The notes beneath the pieces were generated by a model that was not told the origin of the DNA, did no database searches, and saw only the letters and a program-made list of their open reading frames with translations. Made by a program: the position numbers and the translations under genes. 10,194 nucleotides of DNA from DASRCB01 sp035653295 (GTDB taxonomy: Bacteria; Acidobacteriota; Terriglobia; Bryobacterales; Bryobacteraceae): positions 1 to 10,194 of the forward strand of contig DASRCB010000426.1 of assembly GCA_035653295.1 (NCBI GenBank). Direction: 5' to 3'. Shown here in pieces: positions 1 through 6,268 of the stretch; the first letter of the stretch is position 1; each line of letters begins with the position of its first letter.

Positions 1-674
1 GCGTGGTCCGCGACCCTGAGGCGAGCCGAATATTCAACGTCCGCCCCGTCGGGCTCAGGACCGCGATCGCCCGTGCGCTCGCTAACGAAGACCGAGTTGC
101 GGCCGAAACTCGCTGGTCAGACGCAGCGTATTACGGGGTACGGGTAGCGGCGTCGGAGCCCGGAGCCGATACCTTGAGCAACATACAGCGAATCAGAGTT
201 CCGCTTCCTCCGACCGAGGCGTTCGCTCCCATCCGCCGCATTGGAGGGCGGACCGGTTGGTATTTCGGCAACTGGATGTGGAGAATTCGGGGATTGGTGG
301 ATTTGATGAGGGGAGGGGTCGGGATGCGGCGTGGGCGGCCAGACCCGGAGACTCCTCTGGTGGGAAGCACGCTGGATTTCTGGCGTGTGGAGATTTATGA
401 GCCAGACCGCCGCTTACGCCTAATGGCGGAGATGCGAGTCCCAGGGCGGGCGTGGCTCGAGTTTCGCGCGGAGCCGGAGGGACAATCCACCGTCGTGCGC
501 CAGTGCGCCTATTTCGAGCCGCATGGTCTGGCCGGCTTGCTGTATTGGTACTCGCTCTGGCCCATTCATCAGGTCATGTTTCGGGGTATGCTGCGGCGCA
601 TTTCCGCCGCGGCCCTGGATCAAGCGGCGCCAGGCACCGAACCGAGGGCGTCCGCCTGCGGAACGACGGCATGA
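1..674 (+). CDS. SDR-family oxidoreductase with DUF2867 domain, C-terminal part (5' end outside window)
   Basis: This open frame enters from the left edge and ends at TGA 672-674, leaving about 223 residues. The N-terminal NAD(P)-binding Rossmann half expected in this family lies upstream of the window. The visible part starts with an SDR-tail motif (IFNVRPVGLRTAI), then continues as the DUF2867 module: IRRIGGRTGWYFGNW, GGVGMRRGR, LDFWRVE, PGRAWLEF and GLAGLLYWY. These are the conserved blocks I know from proteins annotated as NAD(P)H-binding/SDR plus DUF2867. The substrate is unknown. The stop overlaps the ATG of the next gene (ATGA, 671-674), so the two are probably translationally coupled in one operon. 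The GTG at position 3 is only the first possible start in the window and is unlikely to be the true one. The family call is firm; the reaction is not known. Confidence 0.88.
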   Translation, partial: VVRDPEASRIFNVRPVGLRTAIARALANEDRVAAETRWSDAAYYGVRVAASEPGADTLSNIQRIRVPLPPTEAFAPIRRIGGRTGWYFGNWMWRIRGLVDLMRGGVGMRRGRPDPETPLVGSTLDFWRVEIYEPDRRLRLMAEMRVPGRAWLEFRAEPEGQSTVVRQCAYFEPHGLAGLLYWYSLWPIHQVMFRGMLRRISAAALDQAAPGTEPRASACGTTA

Positions 675-1207
675 TGGCATTTTGTTTCAGCCTATTCGCT
701 CTGGCCGTCGTTGCGGCCGGCCGGGCGCCTGAAATCGGTGTCGGCGAGCGTCTCCCGGAACTTCGCGGTGAATTTCTCACAGGCAGGCCGGTCGTGCTGC
801 CGCAGGCAGCGCAGGGCCGTGTCGCACTTCTCCTGTTGGGCTTCACCTACAAGTCGCGTTTCGCGGTGGAAGCCTGGGCGAAGAGGTTCCGCATGGAGTT
901 CCCGTCCGATCCTCGGCTGACGTTTTTCGAGGCGCCCATGATTGGCGGTGCGGCGCGGCTGGCAAAGTGGTTCATCGACAGCGGCATGCGGCGAGGCACT
1001 CCCAAGTCGGATTATGAGCACGTCATCACTGTCTACACTGATACCAGGGCCTGGAAACAGCGTGTGCGCTACACCAACCCCGACGCCGCGTACTTGATTC
1101 TGATCGATCGTATGGGCAAAATCGCGTGGCTGCATCAAGGAGCATTCGACGATGCCGCGTTTCGAACGCTCGCTTTGAAAATCTCCCAGCTTGTGGGCGT
1201 GGAGTGA
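671..1207 (+). CDS. Exported thioredoxin-fold / ATP10-like protein
   Basis: I chose the ATG at 671 (178 aa), although the frame stays open upstream to 452. It overlaps the previous stop by four bases and places a hydrophobic signal-like segment (FCFSLFALAVVAA) at residues 3-16. A second ATG at 674 is equally possible. The rest resembles a redoxin fold: a GERLPEL lead-in (25-31), a strand at 51-58 (VALLLLGF), a helix at 64-74, and a late strand/turn LILIDRMGKIAWLHQG (142-157). The position of a CxxC active site carries TYKSR instead, and the only Cys lies in the signal segment, so it cannot act as a thiol oxidoreductase. Order and spacing recall the ATP10 family of thioredoxin-like assembly factors, but that match is from memory and tentative. 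It lies between the SDR/DUF2867 and SRPBCC genes and probably acts outside the cytoplasm, or as an anchored protein. Confidence 0.75.
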   Translation: MMAFCFSLFALAVVAAGRAPEIGVGERLPELRGEFLTGRPVVLPQAAQGRVALLLLGFTYKSRFAVEAWAKRFRMEFPSDPRLTFFEAPMIGGAARLAKWFIDSGMRRGTPKSDYEHVITVYTDTRAWKQRVRYTNPDAAYLILIDRMGKIAWLHQGAFDDAAFRTLALKISQLVGVE

Positions 1208-1219
1208 AGAGGCACTGTC

Positions 1220-1665
1220 GTGGCCGACTACATCCTGCAACGAACATTGACTGTGCCGCGGCCGTTAGCCGCAGTGTTCGACTTCTTCAGCCAGGCCGGG
1301 AATCTCGAAACGCTCACACCACCCTGGCTGCATTTCAAGATTGTGACGCCTCAGCCGATCACAATGCGGCAGGGAGCGACAATCGCGTATGAACTGCGGG
1401 TGCGCGGTATTCCGGTCCGCTGGTTGACGGAGATCGAACTGTGGCGTCCGCCCTACGAGTTCGTGGACATCCAGTTAAGAGGACCCTACGGCTCTGGCGC
1501 CACACCCACCGCTTCGAGGAATGCCACGGCGCCACCCGCATCGTGGATATCGTGCGCTACGCGCTTCCTTTGGGACCGCTGGGCCGGCTAGTGCATCAGG
1601 TCGCCCGCGACTTCGCGAAGATCTTCGACTACCGTGAACATCGTGTTCGAGCACTTCTTAGCTAG
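1220..1665 (+). pseudogene. SRPBCC-family (START/Bet v 1-like) protein, interrupted by a one-base frameshift
   Basis: The GTG start at 1220 follows AAGAGG (1207-1212) by seven bases. The first frame encodes DYILQRTLTVPRPLAAVFDF, then TPPWLHFKI, and reaches QLRGPY at 1472-1489. After that the frame turns to nonsense and would stop at 1591. The downstream frame (codons at 1489, 1492 and so on) resumes the family sequence as LWRHTHRFEE, TRIVDIVRYALPLGPLGRLVHQ and IFDYREHRVRALLS, ending at TAG 1663-1665. Related proteins read GPYRLW across this junction, and TACCGGCTC would give YRL where this sequence has TACGGCTC. One C therefore seems to be missing at 1489/1490. With it restored the product is 148 aa, the normal length for a single-domain SRPBCC protein with a hydrophobic ligand pocket. 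The ligand is unknown. Either the gene is freshly broken or the base is a sequencing or assembly error. Both halves look well conserved, which favours error or very recent loss. Confidence 0.85.
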
Positions 1666-1802
1666 CCGTCTCTGCCGCCGTTCGGGTCCGCAGACAGGCA
1701 GCAAAACGGAACTTTTTCGGTACGGCACGGGTTCGCCGCCCGCTAACGAAGAAGTGGCAGCCTCTTCGGCTTTCGCCCAGAGACTCGGAGGCCGCTCGTC
1801 CG

Positions 1803-3488
1803 TTATCGCGTCAGCTCAATCTTGAGCCGCTTTCGGACGTCATTATCGACGTGCAGCGTGCCGTGGTATTGCTGGACGGGATGAATCTCGGCGCTTCCGA
1901 GCGTCGCGCTCTTCTCGGGCACAGTGCCGTCTCCGGCGGGCTCGACGATGGATGTGACCTTTTCGCAAGTGCCCAGCGCATTCCTTTGCGCGCGAACGCC
2001 TGTAACGGTCTTCAGGCTGTAGCCGAAGATGCAGATGGTGGGCACAGACGGTTGCGGCCGAAGCTCGCCGCGGAACTCCGCGGCCATGTGCAGCAGCGGC
2101 CCGCATGTTTCGGGCAGCCATCGCGCATCGGATAACCAATCGATGGCAGCCCCGGCCTGATCGCTTGAACAGGCGTACGCCGGCAGCAGCTGGAACATTG
2201 CGGGATAGGTCATGATTACGTCGCGCAGCCTGGCGCCCATGATTCCGAATGGAAGGAGTGATCCGCCGGCTGCGAGGTTCATCACTGCTTCCGGAGCGCC
2301 CTGCTGCGGGCCGCCGAGACAAACGAGCCTTTCCACACGCCGGTGTCCTCCGAGGCGATCGACGTAGTAACGACTCACCAAAGATCCCATGCTGTGCGCA
2401 ATGATGGTCACCGGGCCTTGTATGTCCCAGTTCTCGATCGCCGCGCCCAACTGCCGTGCGGATACCCGAAGATCCTGGCGGAAGTCATAGGCGAACTCCA
2501 GCAGGTCCCTGCCGCGCTCATATCCGACCGCTTCTTCAAGGAAATGAATGAGCCTGCCATAGCGCTCGAGCTTAAGTATGTTGGGGACAATGACCACCTC
2601 GTCCACGAGCCCGCGCGGCTCCAAAGCGGGCGCACCCGTTCCATAGCGGTAGATGTCCGGGTTCGTGAAGAGCTGGCGGGCATTGGGCCAGACCCTCTCA
2701 CTTCCGAGCCACAGGTTCGAACCCATGAACCCAGGCACCACCACGACCGGCCGCTTCACCGCCCGCGATCCTGCTCGCGGCTCCATGATCGTGAGTTCTT
2801 CTTCGACAAATCCCGCCTTGAACACAAGCCGGGCATCACCGATGCGGGCCACATCCCCATCCTTCAGCGCGTGCCTCGTGACGCGCTCGCCTCGAACGAA
2901 CGTGCCGTTGTCGCTGTTCAGGTCGCAGAGCATGAAGGAACTACCGGAGCGCTCGATGCGGGCGTGGTATCGCGATGCCCGTGGAGAGTCGATGACCAGG
3001 TCGTTATCGATTCGGCGCCCGATCGTAAGCACGTCCCGGTCCAGCGTAACTTCCGAGGTGCTTCGTGGTGTCGTGACCGTCAGGCGCGGCGTGCGCGTTT
3101 CGTGAACGAGCGTGTGCAGGGTCTGCAGCGCCAGCGTCTTATCCAGTTCCGCCGGCGTATCGATTCGAGTGAGCTCGAGATCGTCGGATGGGGCGCCCGT
3201 CTGAAAGCACAACGTGCACGCGCCGATGGTAATGCGATCGCCGGATTTCAGCTTCGCGCGCTGGACCGGCGTCCCATTGACCTTCGTTCCGTTCGCCGAA
3301 CCAAGATCCACGACGACACAGCCGTCGCTGCCGCATTCGATACGCGTGTGGCTGCGGGAAACCTTTGGATCCTGAAGGCTGATATCGCTTGTCGCAGCGC
3401 GCCCGACCGATATCTCAGCCTTGGAGAGTGTGAACTCCTGTCGCTGGCCGCCCGGAAGCAGTGCAGTAAGTAGCCCGAAACTCACCAC
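1803..3488 (-). CDS. FHA-FHA-LCAT-like alpha/beta hydrolase (putative phosphothreonine-binding lipase/acyltransferase)
   Basis: 561 aa, GTG start at 3488 (the next codon is also GTG), TAA at 1803-1805. FHA domain 1 spans about residues 25-96 with GR 29-30, SRSH 44-47 and NG 66-67. FHA domain 2 spans about 134-224 with GR 157-158, SRYH 172-175 and NG 194-195. Both keep the residues FHA folds use to hold phosphothreonine. Residues 246-561 form an alpha/beta hydrolase of the lecithin:cholesterol acyltransferase type: VPGFMGSNLW (251-260) near the oxyanion site, AYDFR (333-337), nucleophile motif AHSMG with Ser366, GDGTVP with Asp520, and HGTLH with His546. HGTLH aligns with the catalytic HGIQH of human LCAT. 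There is no signal peptide or membrane segment, so it should be cytoplasmic. The likely reaction is ester hydrolysis or acyl transfer on a lipid-like substrate. It is divergent from a Ser/Thr kinase across 60 bp, suggesting it reads that kinase's phosphorylation. No convincing Shine-Dalgarno site precedes the GTG. Confidence 0.92.
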   Translation of the reverse strand: MVSFGLLTALLPGGQRQEFTLSKAEISVGRAATSDISLQDPKVSRSHTRIECGSDGCVVVDLGSANGTKVNGTPVQRAKLKSGDRITIGACTLCFQTGAPSDDLELTRIDTPAELDKTLALQTLHTLVHETRTPRLTVTTPRSTSEVTLDRDVLTIGRRIDNDLVIDSPRASRYHARIERSGSSFMLCDLNSDNGTFVRGERVTRHALKDGDVARIGDARLVFKAGFVEEELTIMEPRAGSRAVKRPVVVVPGFMGSNLWLGSERVWPNARQLFTNPDIYRYGTGAPALEPRGLVDEVVIVPNILKLERYGRLIHFLEEAVGYERGRDLLEFAYDFRQDLRVSARQLGAAIENWDIQGPVTIIAHSMGSLVSRYYVDRLGGHRRVERLVCLGGPQQGAPEAVMNLAAGGSLLPFGIMGARLRDVIMTYPAMFQLLPAYACSSDQAGAAIDWLSDARWLPETCGPLLHMAAEFRGELRPQPSVPTICIFGYSLKTVTGVRAQRNALGTCEKVTSIVEPAGDGTVPEKSATLGSAEIHPVQQYHGTLHVDNDVRKRLKIELTR

Positions 3489-3494
3489 CGGTCG

Positions 3495-3500
3495 ATTCTA
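3495..3500 (-). promoter_or_regulatory. Possible -10 box for the FHA-lipase gene
   Basis: Read on the - strand, 3500-3495 is TAGAAT, five of six matches to the -10 consensus. It lies so close to the GTG at 3488 that transcription would begin at or near the start codon, giving a leaderless or almost leaderless mRNA. That would fit the lack of a ribosome binding site. No good -35 lies 16-18 bases upstream, so this remains a weak call. Confidence 0.25.
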
Positions 3501-3518
3501 CCCTGAACCCACAGTGCA

Positions 3519-3527
3519 TGCTATAAT
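3519..3527 (+). promoter_or_regulatory. Extended -10 promoter of the kinase gene
   Basis: TGCTATAAT at 3519-3527 is a perfect TGn-TATAAT extended -10. No recognisable -35 hexamer sits 16-18 bases upstream, which is acceptable for extended -10 promoters. Transcription would start around 3534, leaving a leader of about 15 bases that still includes GGAG at 3537-3540. The site lies in the 60-bp gap shared with the divergent lipase gene, so both genes could respond to one regulator bound there. Confidence 0.6.
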
Positions 3528-3536
3528 TTTGCTCCC

Positions 3537-3540
3537 GGAG
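3537..3540 (+). promoter_or_regulatory. Ribosome binding site that fixes the TTG start of the kinase
   Basis: GGAG sits eight bases before the TTG at 3549. The next in-frame ATG is at 3654, with no comparable site before it, so the rare TTG start is preferred. The GGAG is the right arm of a short inverted repeat, GCTCC-C-GGAGC (3531-3541). Its one-base centre is too tight for a stable RNA hairpin on its own. Confidence 0.55.
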
Positions 3541-3548
3541 CAGGTTCC

Positions 3549-6149
3549 TTGCCGTACTCGCCATCCGAGGATGATCTTCCCACTATCCGTGACTCGCAGG
3601 ATTCCGCCGAATGGGTGGACGAAGCGCCGCAGAACGATTCGGCGCAGGCGGCAATGGTCGGGAAACGCATTGGCGCGTACGAAATCGTGCGGCAGATCGG
3701 CAGCGGCGGCATGGGCTCTGTTTATCTGGCCATTCGCGCCGACGATGAGTTTCGAAAGTACGTAGCGCTGAAGATCGTCCGCTCGGGTTTCAGCGCAGGC
3801 GGCCTGCTTAGCCGCTTCCGCCGTGAGCGCCAGATCCTGGCCGCGCTCGACCATCCGAACATATGCAAACTGCTCGACGCCGGGTCTACACCGGAGGGCG
3901 ATCCCTGGTTTCTGATGGACTACGTCGAGGGCTCGCCGATCGACGTGTACTGTGACTCCCATAACCTGGCGATTGCGGAGCGAATTGCCCTCTTCCGGCA
4001 GGTATGCGGCGCCGTGCAGTACGTGCACCAGAATCTCGTCGTGCACCGCGATCTCAAGCCGACCAACATCCTTGTCACGGCCGAAGGCTCCGTCAAGTTG
4101 CTCGACTTTGGAATCGCGAAGATCCTGAAGCCCGAGTTCCGGATGACGCCGATCGACGTGACGCGCATGGACGAGCTGATCATGACGCCGGCGTACGCCA
4201 GTCCCGAGCAGCTTAGTGGGCAGCCCATGACCACCGCCAGCGACATCTACTCGCTCGGGGTGCTGCTTTACGAACTACTCACCGGCCGCCGCCCATATCG
4301 GCCAGGCTTGAAATCCGTCCGCGACCTGCACCGGGCCATCTGCGAGGACGATACCGAAAAGCCAAGCACGGCGATTCTTCGGAATGAAGACTCACACGCG
4401 GCAGCCACCGTTCAGGATCTGAGCCGGAAACGCCGTACGTCGCCCGAGAAGCTGCAACGCGCGCTCCAGGGCGAACTGGACAACATCGTCCTCAAGGCGA
4501 TGCGCAAGGAACCGCAGCGAAGATACGCTTCGGCGGAACAGCTCTCGGAGGACCTCCGCAATTACCTGGAGGACCGGCCCGTAAGCGCGCACGAAGATTC
4601 CTTCGGTTATCGCGCCGGGAAATTCATACGGCGCTACAGGACCATGGTGGCTGCCGCCGCGATTGTCGCCGTTTCGCTCATTGCCGGCATCCTGACGACC
4701 ACTGCCGAAGCCCGAATCGCGAATCAGCAGCGGGCGCGGGCAGAGCGGCGCTTCAATGAGCTTCGCAAACTGGCGACCTCCTACCTCTTTGAATTCCACG
4801 ATGCAATTGCCAAAGTCCCGGGCACGACCAGTGCTCGGGAACTGGTTGTCCGCCGCGCACTCGAGTACCTCGACAGTATGGCGAAAGAGGCCATCGGAGA
4901 TCGCCCGTTGCAGCTGGAATTAGCGACCGCTTATCAGAAGGTCGGAGATGCGCAGGGCCGCCCTGGATTCGCGAACATCGGCGATCGCAGCGGAGCGCTG
5001 GAAAGCTATCAGCACGCGCTCGCTATTCGCAACGCTCTGGCCACCGCCGGCGATGCCGATGGCAGGCTGCGGCTGGATCTGGCCACAACCCACGAGCGCA
5101 TCGGCGACGTTCTGCTGGTTATGGGCAAGTCGGCGGATGCGCTGCCCAGTTACCGCAAGGCCTACGGTCTGCTCGAGAACCTGATCTCGGCTAAGCCGGG
5201 CGATGTCGAAACGCAACGCGAGTTCGCCGGTACGTGCGAACGCATCGCCCAGGCGCTGGCGCAGACGGGGCGGGTGGCCGAAGGACTGCAAATGGAGCAG
5301 CGGGCCTTACCACTACGGCAGGAACTCGCGGCCAATCGGCCGCATGATGCGGCGGCGCAGCGGGACCTGTTCATCTCCTTCATCAAGGAGGGCGACCTGC
5401 TGCGCGCGAGCGGCGACCGCACCGGCGCGATTGGCCGCTACCGTGAAGCCCTGCCGGTCGCAGAAGCGGTGCAAAGGATGACTGACGATCCGGTGAAGGC
5501 GGCGCGAGAAACGGCCGCCGTTCACGACAAGATCGGCAATCTGCTGCTGGCCATGGGTGATGCGGGCGGCGCCATGGAGAATTATCAGGCCGCGCTCCGA
5601 GCGCGTGCGCCGATCGCCGCAGCGGACCCGAACAACGCTGAACTGCAGCGCGACTTGTCACTGAGTCACTTTAAAATCGGCAGCGTTCTTGAAAAGAAGG
5701 GCGATACGACCGGCGCTATCGCGGAACAGAAGGAGGCACTCCGGATCGACACAACGCTGATGGCGCGCGATCCCAACAACGGACAGGCGCAGCTTGACTG
5801 TGCAAGCGACCATGACAACCTCGGCGATCTGCTCATGAAGTCCGGAGACCTGGCCGGCGCCCTTTCCCACGAGGATCAGGCGCGCGAGCTTCGCGAGCGG
5901 GTCGCGGCGCGTGACGAACAGAACGTTGATGTTCGCAGCGACCTTGCAATGACCTATGAGCAACTCGCCGCAGTGAATACGTTGTTGGCGAAACGAGGCG
6001 GAAAGCAATACCTGGAGATGGCTGATAACTGGAAGGCACGGGCGGCGGAAGTGCTCCGGCAATTGCAGCAGCGCGGCGTGCTTGACGCGAACGGGACTGC
6101 CGAGCTGAAAAAGCTCACTATTAAGAAAGCCGGCTTAAGTCAGCGCTGA
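3549..6149 (+). CDS. Membrane-anchored Ser/Thr protein kinase (PknB type) with C-terminal TPR-like array
   Basis: 866 aa. An acidic 40-residue leader precedes a complete Hanks-type kinase domain at about 44-345: glycine loop GSGGMG 51-56, VALK with Lys75, helix C Glu93, catalytic HRDLKPTN 166-173 (Asp168, Asn173), DFG 186-188 and TPAYASPE 213-220. All catalytic residues are present and the RD motif suggests control by activation-loop phosphorylation. A juxtamembrane stretch rich in Arg (RRYR 361-364) leads into one membrane helix at about 366-384. Residues 450-830 form TPR-like helical repeats with a 48-residue period. Such arrays usually bind proteins or peptides and may act as the sensor or a scaffold. 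If the single helix crosses the membrane, the array lies outside the cytoplasm, but Arg-rich sequence on both sides leaves topology uncertain. It phosphorylates Ser/Thr on unknown targets; the divergent FHA-domain lipase is the obvious candidate partner. The TTG start is chosen from GGAG at 3537. Confidence 0.95.
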   Translation: MPYSPSEDDLPTIRDSQDSAEWVDEAPQNDSAQAAMVGKRIGAYEIVRQIGSGGMGSVYLAIRADDEFRKYVALKIVRSGFSAGGLLSRFRRERQILAALDHPNICKLLDAGSTPEGDPWFLMDYVEGSPIDVYCDSHNLAIAERIALFRQVCGAVQYVHQNLVVHRDLKPTNILVTAEGSVKLLDFGIAKILKPEFRMTPIDVTRMDELIMTPAYASPEQLSGQPMTTASDIYSLGVLLYELLTGRRPYRPGLKSVRDLHRAICEDDTEKPSTAILRNEDSHAAATVQDLSRKRRTSPEKLQRALQGELDNIVLKAMRKEPQRRYASAEQLSEDLRNYLEDRPVSAHEDSFGYRAGKFIRRYRTMVAAAAIVAVSLIAGILTTTAEARIANQQRARAERRFNELRKLATSYLFEFHDAIAKVPGTTSARELVVRRALEYLDSMAKEAIGDRPLQLELATAYQKVGDAQGRPGFANIGDRSGALESYQHALAIRNALATAGDADGRLRLDLATTHERIGDVLLVMGKSADALPSYRKAYGLLENLISAKPGDVETQREFAGTCERIAQALAQTGRVAEGLQMEQRALPLRQELAANRPHDAAAQRDLFISFIKEGDLLRASGDRTGAIGRYREALPVAEAVQRMTDDPVKAARETAAVHDKIGNLLLAMGDAGGAMENYQAALRARAPIAAADPNNAELQRDLSLSHFKIGSVLEKKGDTTGAIAEQKEALRIDTTLMARDPNNGQAQLDCASDHDNLGDLLMKSGDLAGALSHEDQARELRERVAARDEQNVDVRSDLAMTYEQLAAVNTLLAKRGGKQYLEMADNWKARAAEVLRQLQQRGVLDANGTAELKKLTIKKAGLSQR
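4920..5996 (+). repeat. Eight TPR-like protein repeats with a 48-residue (144-bp) period inside the kinase gene
   Basis: Each unit follows the pattern L..(S/T)(Y/H)..(K/R)IGD-(about 6)-G(D/K)..GAL..Y..AL....L. The residue in the IGD glycine position falls at 466, 519, 567, 615, 663, 711, 759 and 807. After a first spacing of 53, caused by an insertion containing RPGFANIGD, six spacings in a row are exactly 48. The glycine is replaced by Ala at 567 and 807. The final unit is degenerate. A canonical TPR is 34 residues, so each unit carries about 14 extra, most likely a longer second helix or a third short helix. The units are divergent in sequence, so the array looks old rather than recently expanded. 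Confidence 0.85.
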
Positions 6150-6199
6150 GCGGATCGAACAGGAAGGCGTCCGAGCTCTGTCAGAAGTCTCGAGTGTGG

Positions 6200-6224
6200 T
6201 TCTCGCCAACGGCCACCGCGAGAA
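6200..6224. terminator. Hairpin between convergent genes (first)
   Basis: TTCTCGC at 6200-6206 pairs perfectly with GCGAGAA at 6218-6224, giving a 7-bp stem and an 11-base loop. It lies 50 bases past the kinase stop. There is no T-run on either strand, so a terminator role is possible but not shown. Confidence 0.25.
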
Positions 6225-6238
6225 TTCCCGCTGTTTGC

Positions 6239-6266
6239 CCTGATCGCGGGCGTCTCCCGCATCAGG
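6239..6266. terminator. Strong hairpin between convergent genes (second), possible two-way terminator
   Basis: CCTGAT plus GCGGG (6239-6250, with one bulged C at 6245) pairs with CCCGC plus ATCAGG (6256-6266). This gives 11 base pairs around a 5-base loop. It begins two bases beyond the stop codon of the lipoprotein gene on the - strand and 89 bases beyond the kinase stop on the + strand. That is the position expected for a shared terminator. Neither side has a clear T-tract, so it may instead protect mRNA 3' ends or work with Rho. Confidence 0.45.
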
Positions 6267-6268
6267 CG

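Noticed and set aside
452..670. Upstream extension of the ATP10-like gene to position 452
   Set aside because: This part lies over the conserved DUF2867 coding sequence in another frame, and starting at 671 gives a signal peptide and an ATGA overlap.
1747..1768. CGAAGA / TCTTCG inverted repeat between the convergent SRPBCC and lipase genes
   Set aside because: Only six pairs with a ten-base loop and no T-run follow on either strand; too weak to call a terminator.
2343..3473. 376-codon open frame on the + strand opposite the FHA-lipase gene
   Set aside because: It is the antisense shadow of a gene with clear FHA and hydrolase motifs. Its translation is Arg/His-rich and has no recognisable domain.
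3498..4046. 182-codon open frame on the - strand opposite the kinase N-terminus
   Set aside because: Shadow of the kinase domain, whose glycine loop, Lys75 and HRD motif lie in the + strand frame over and just beyond this region.
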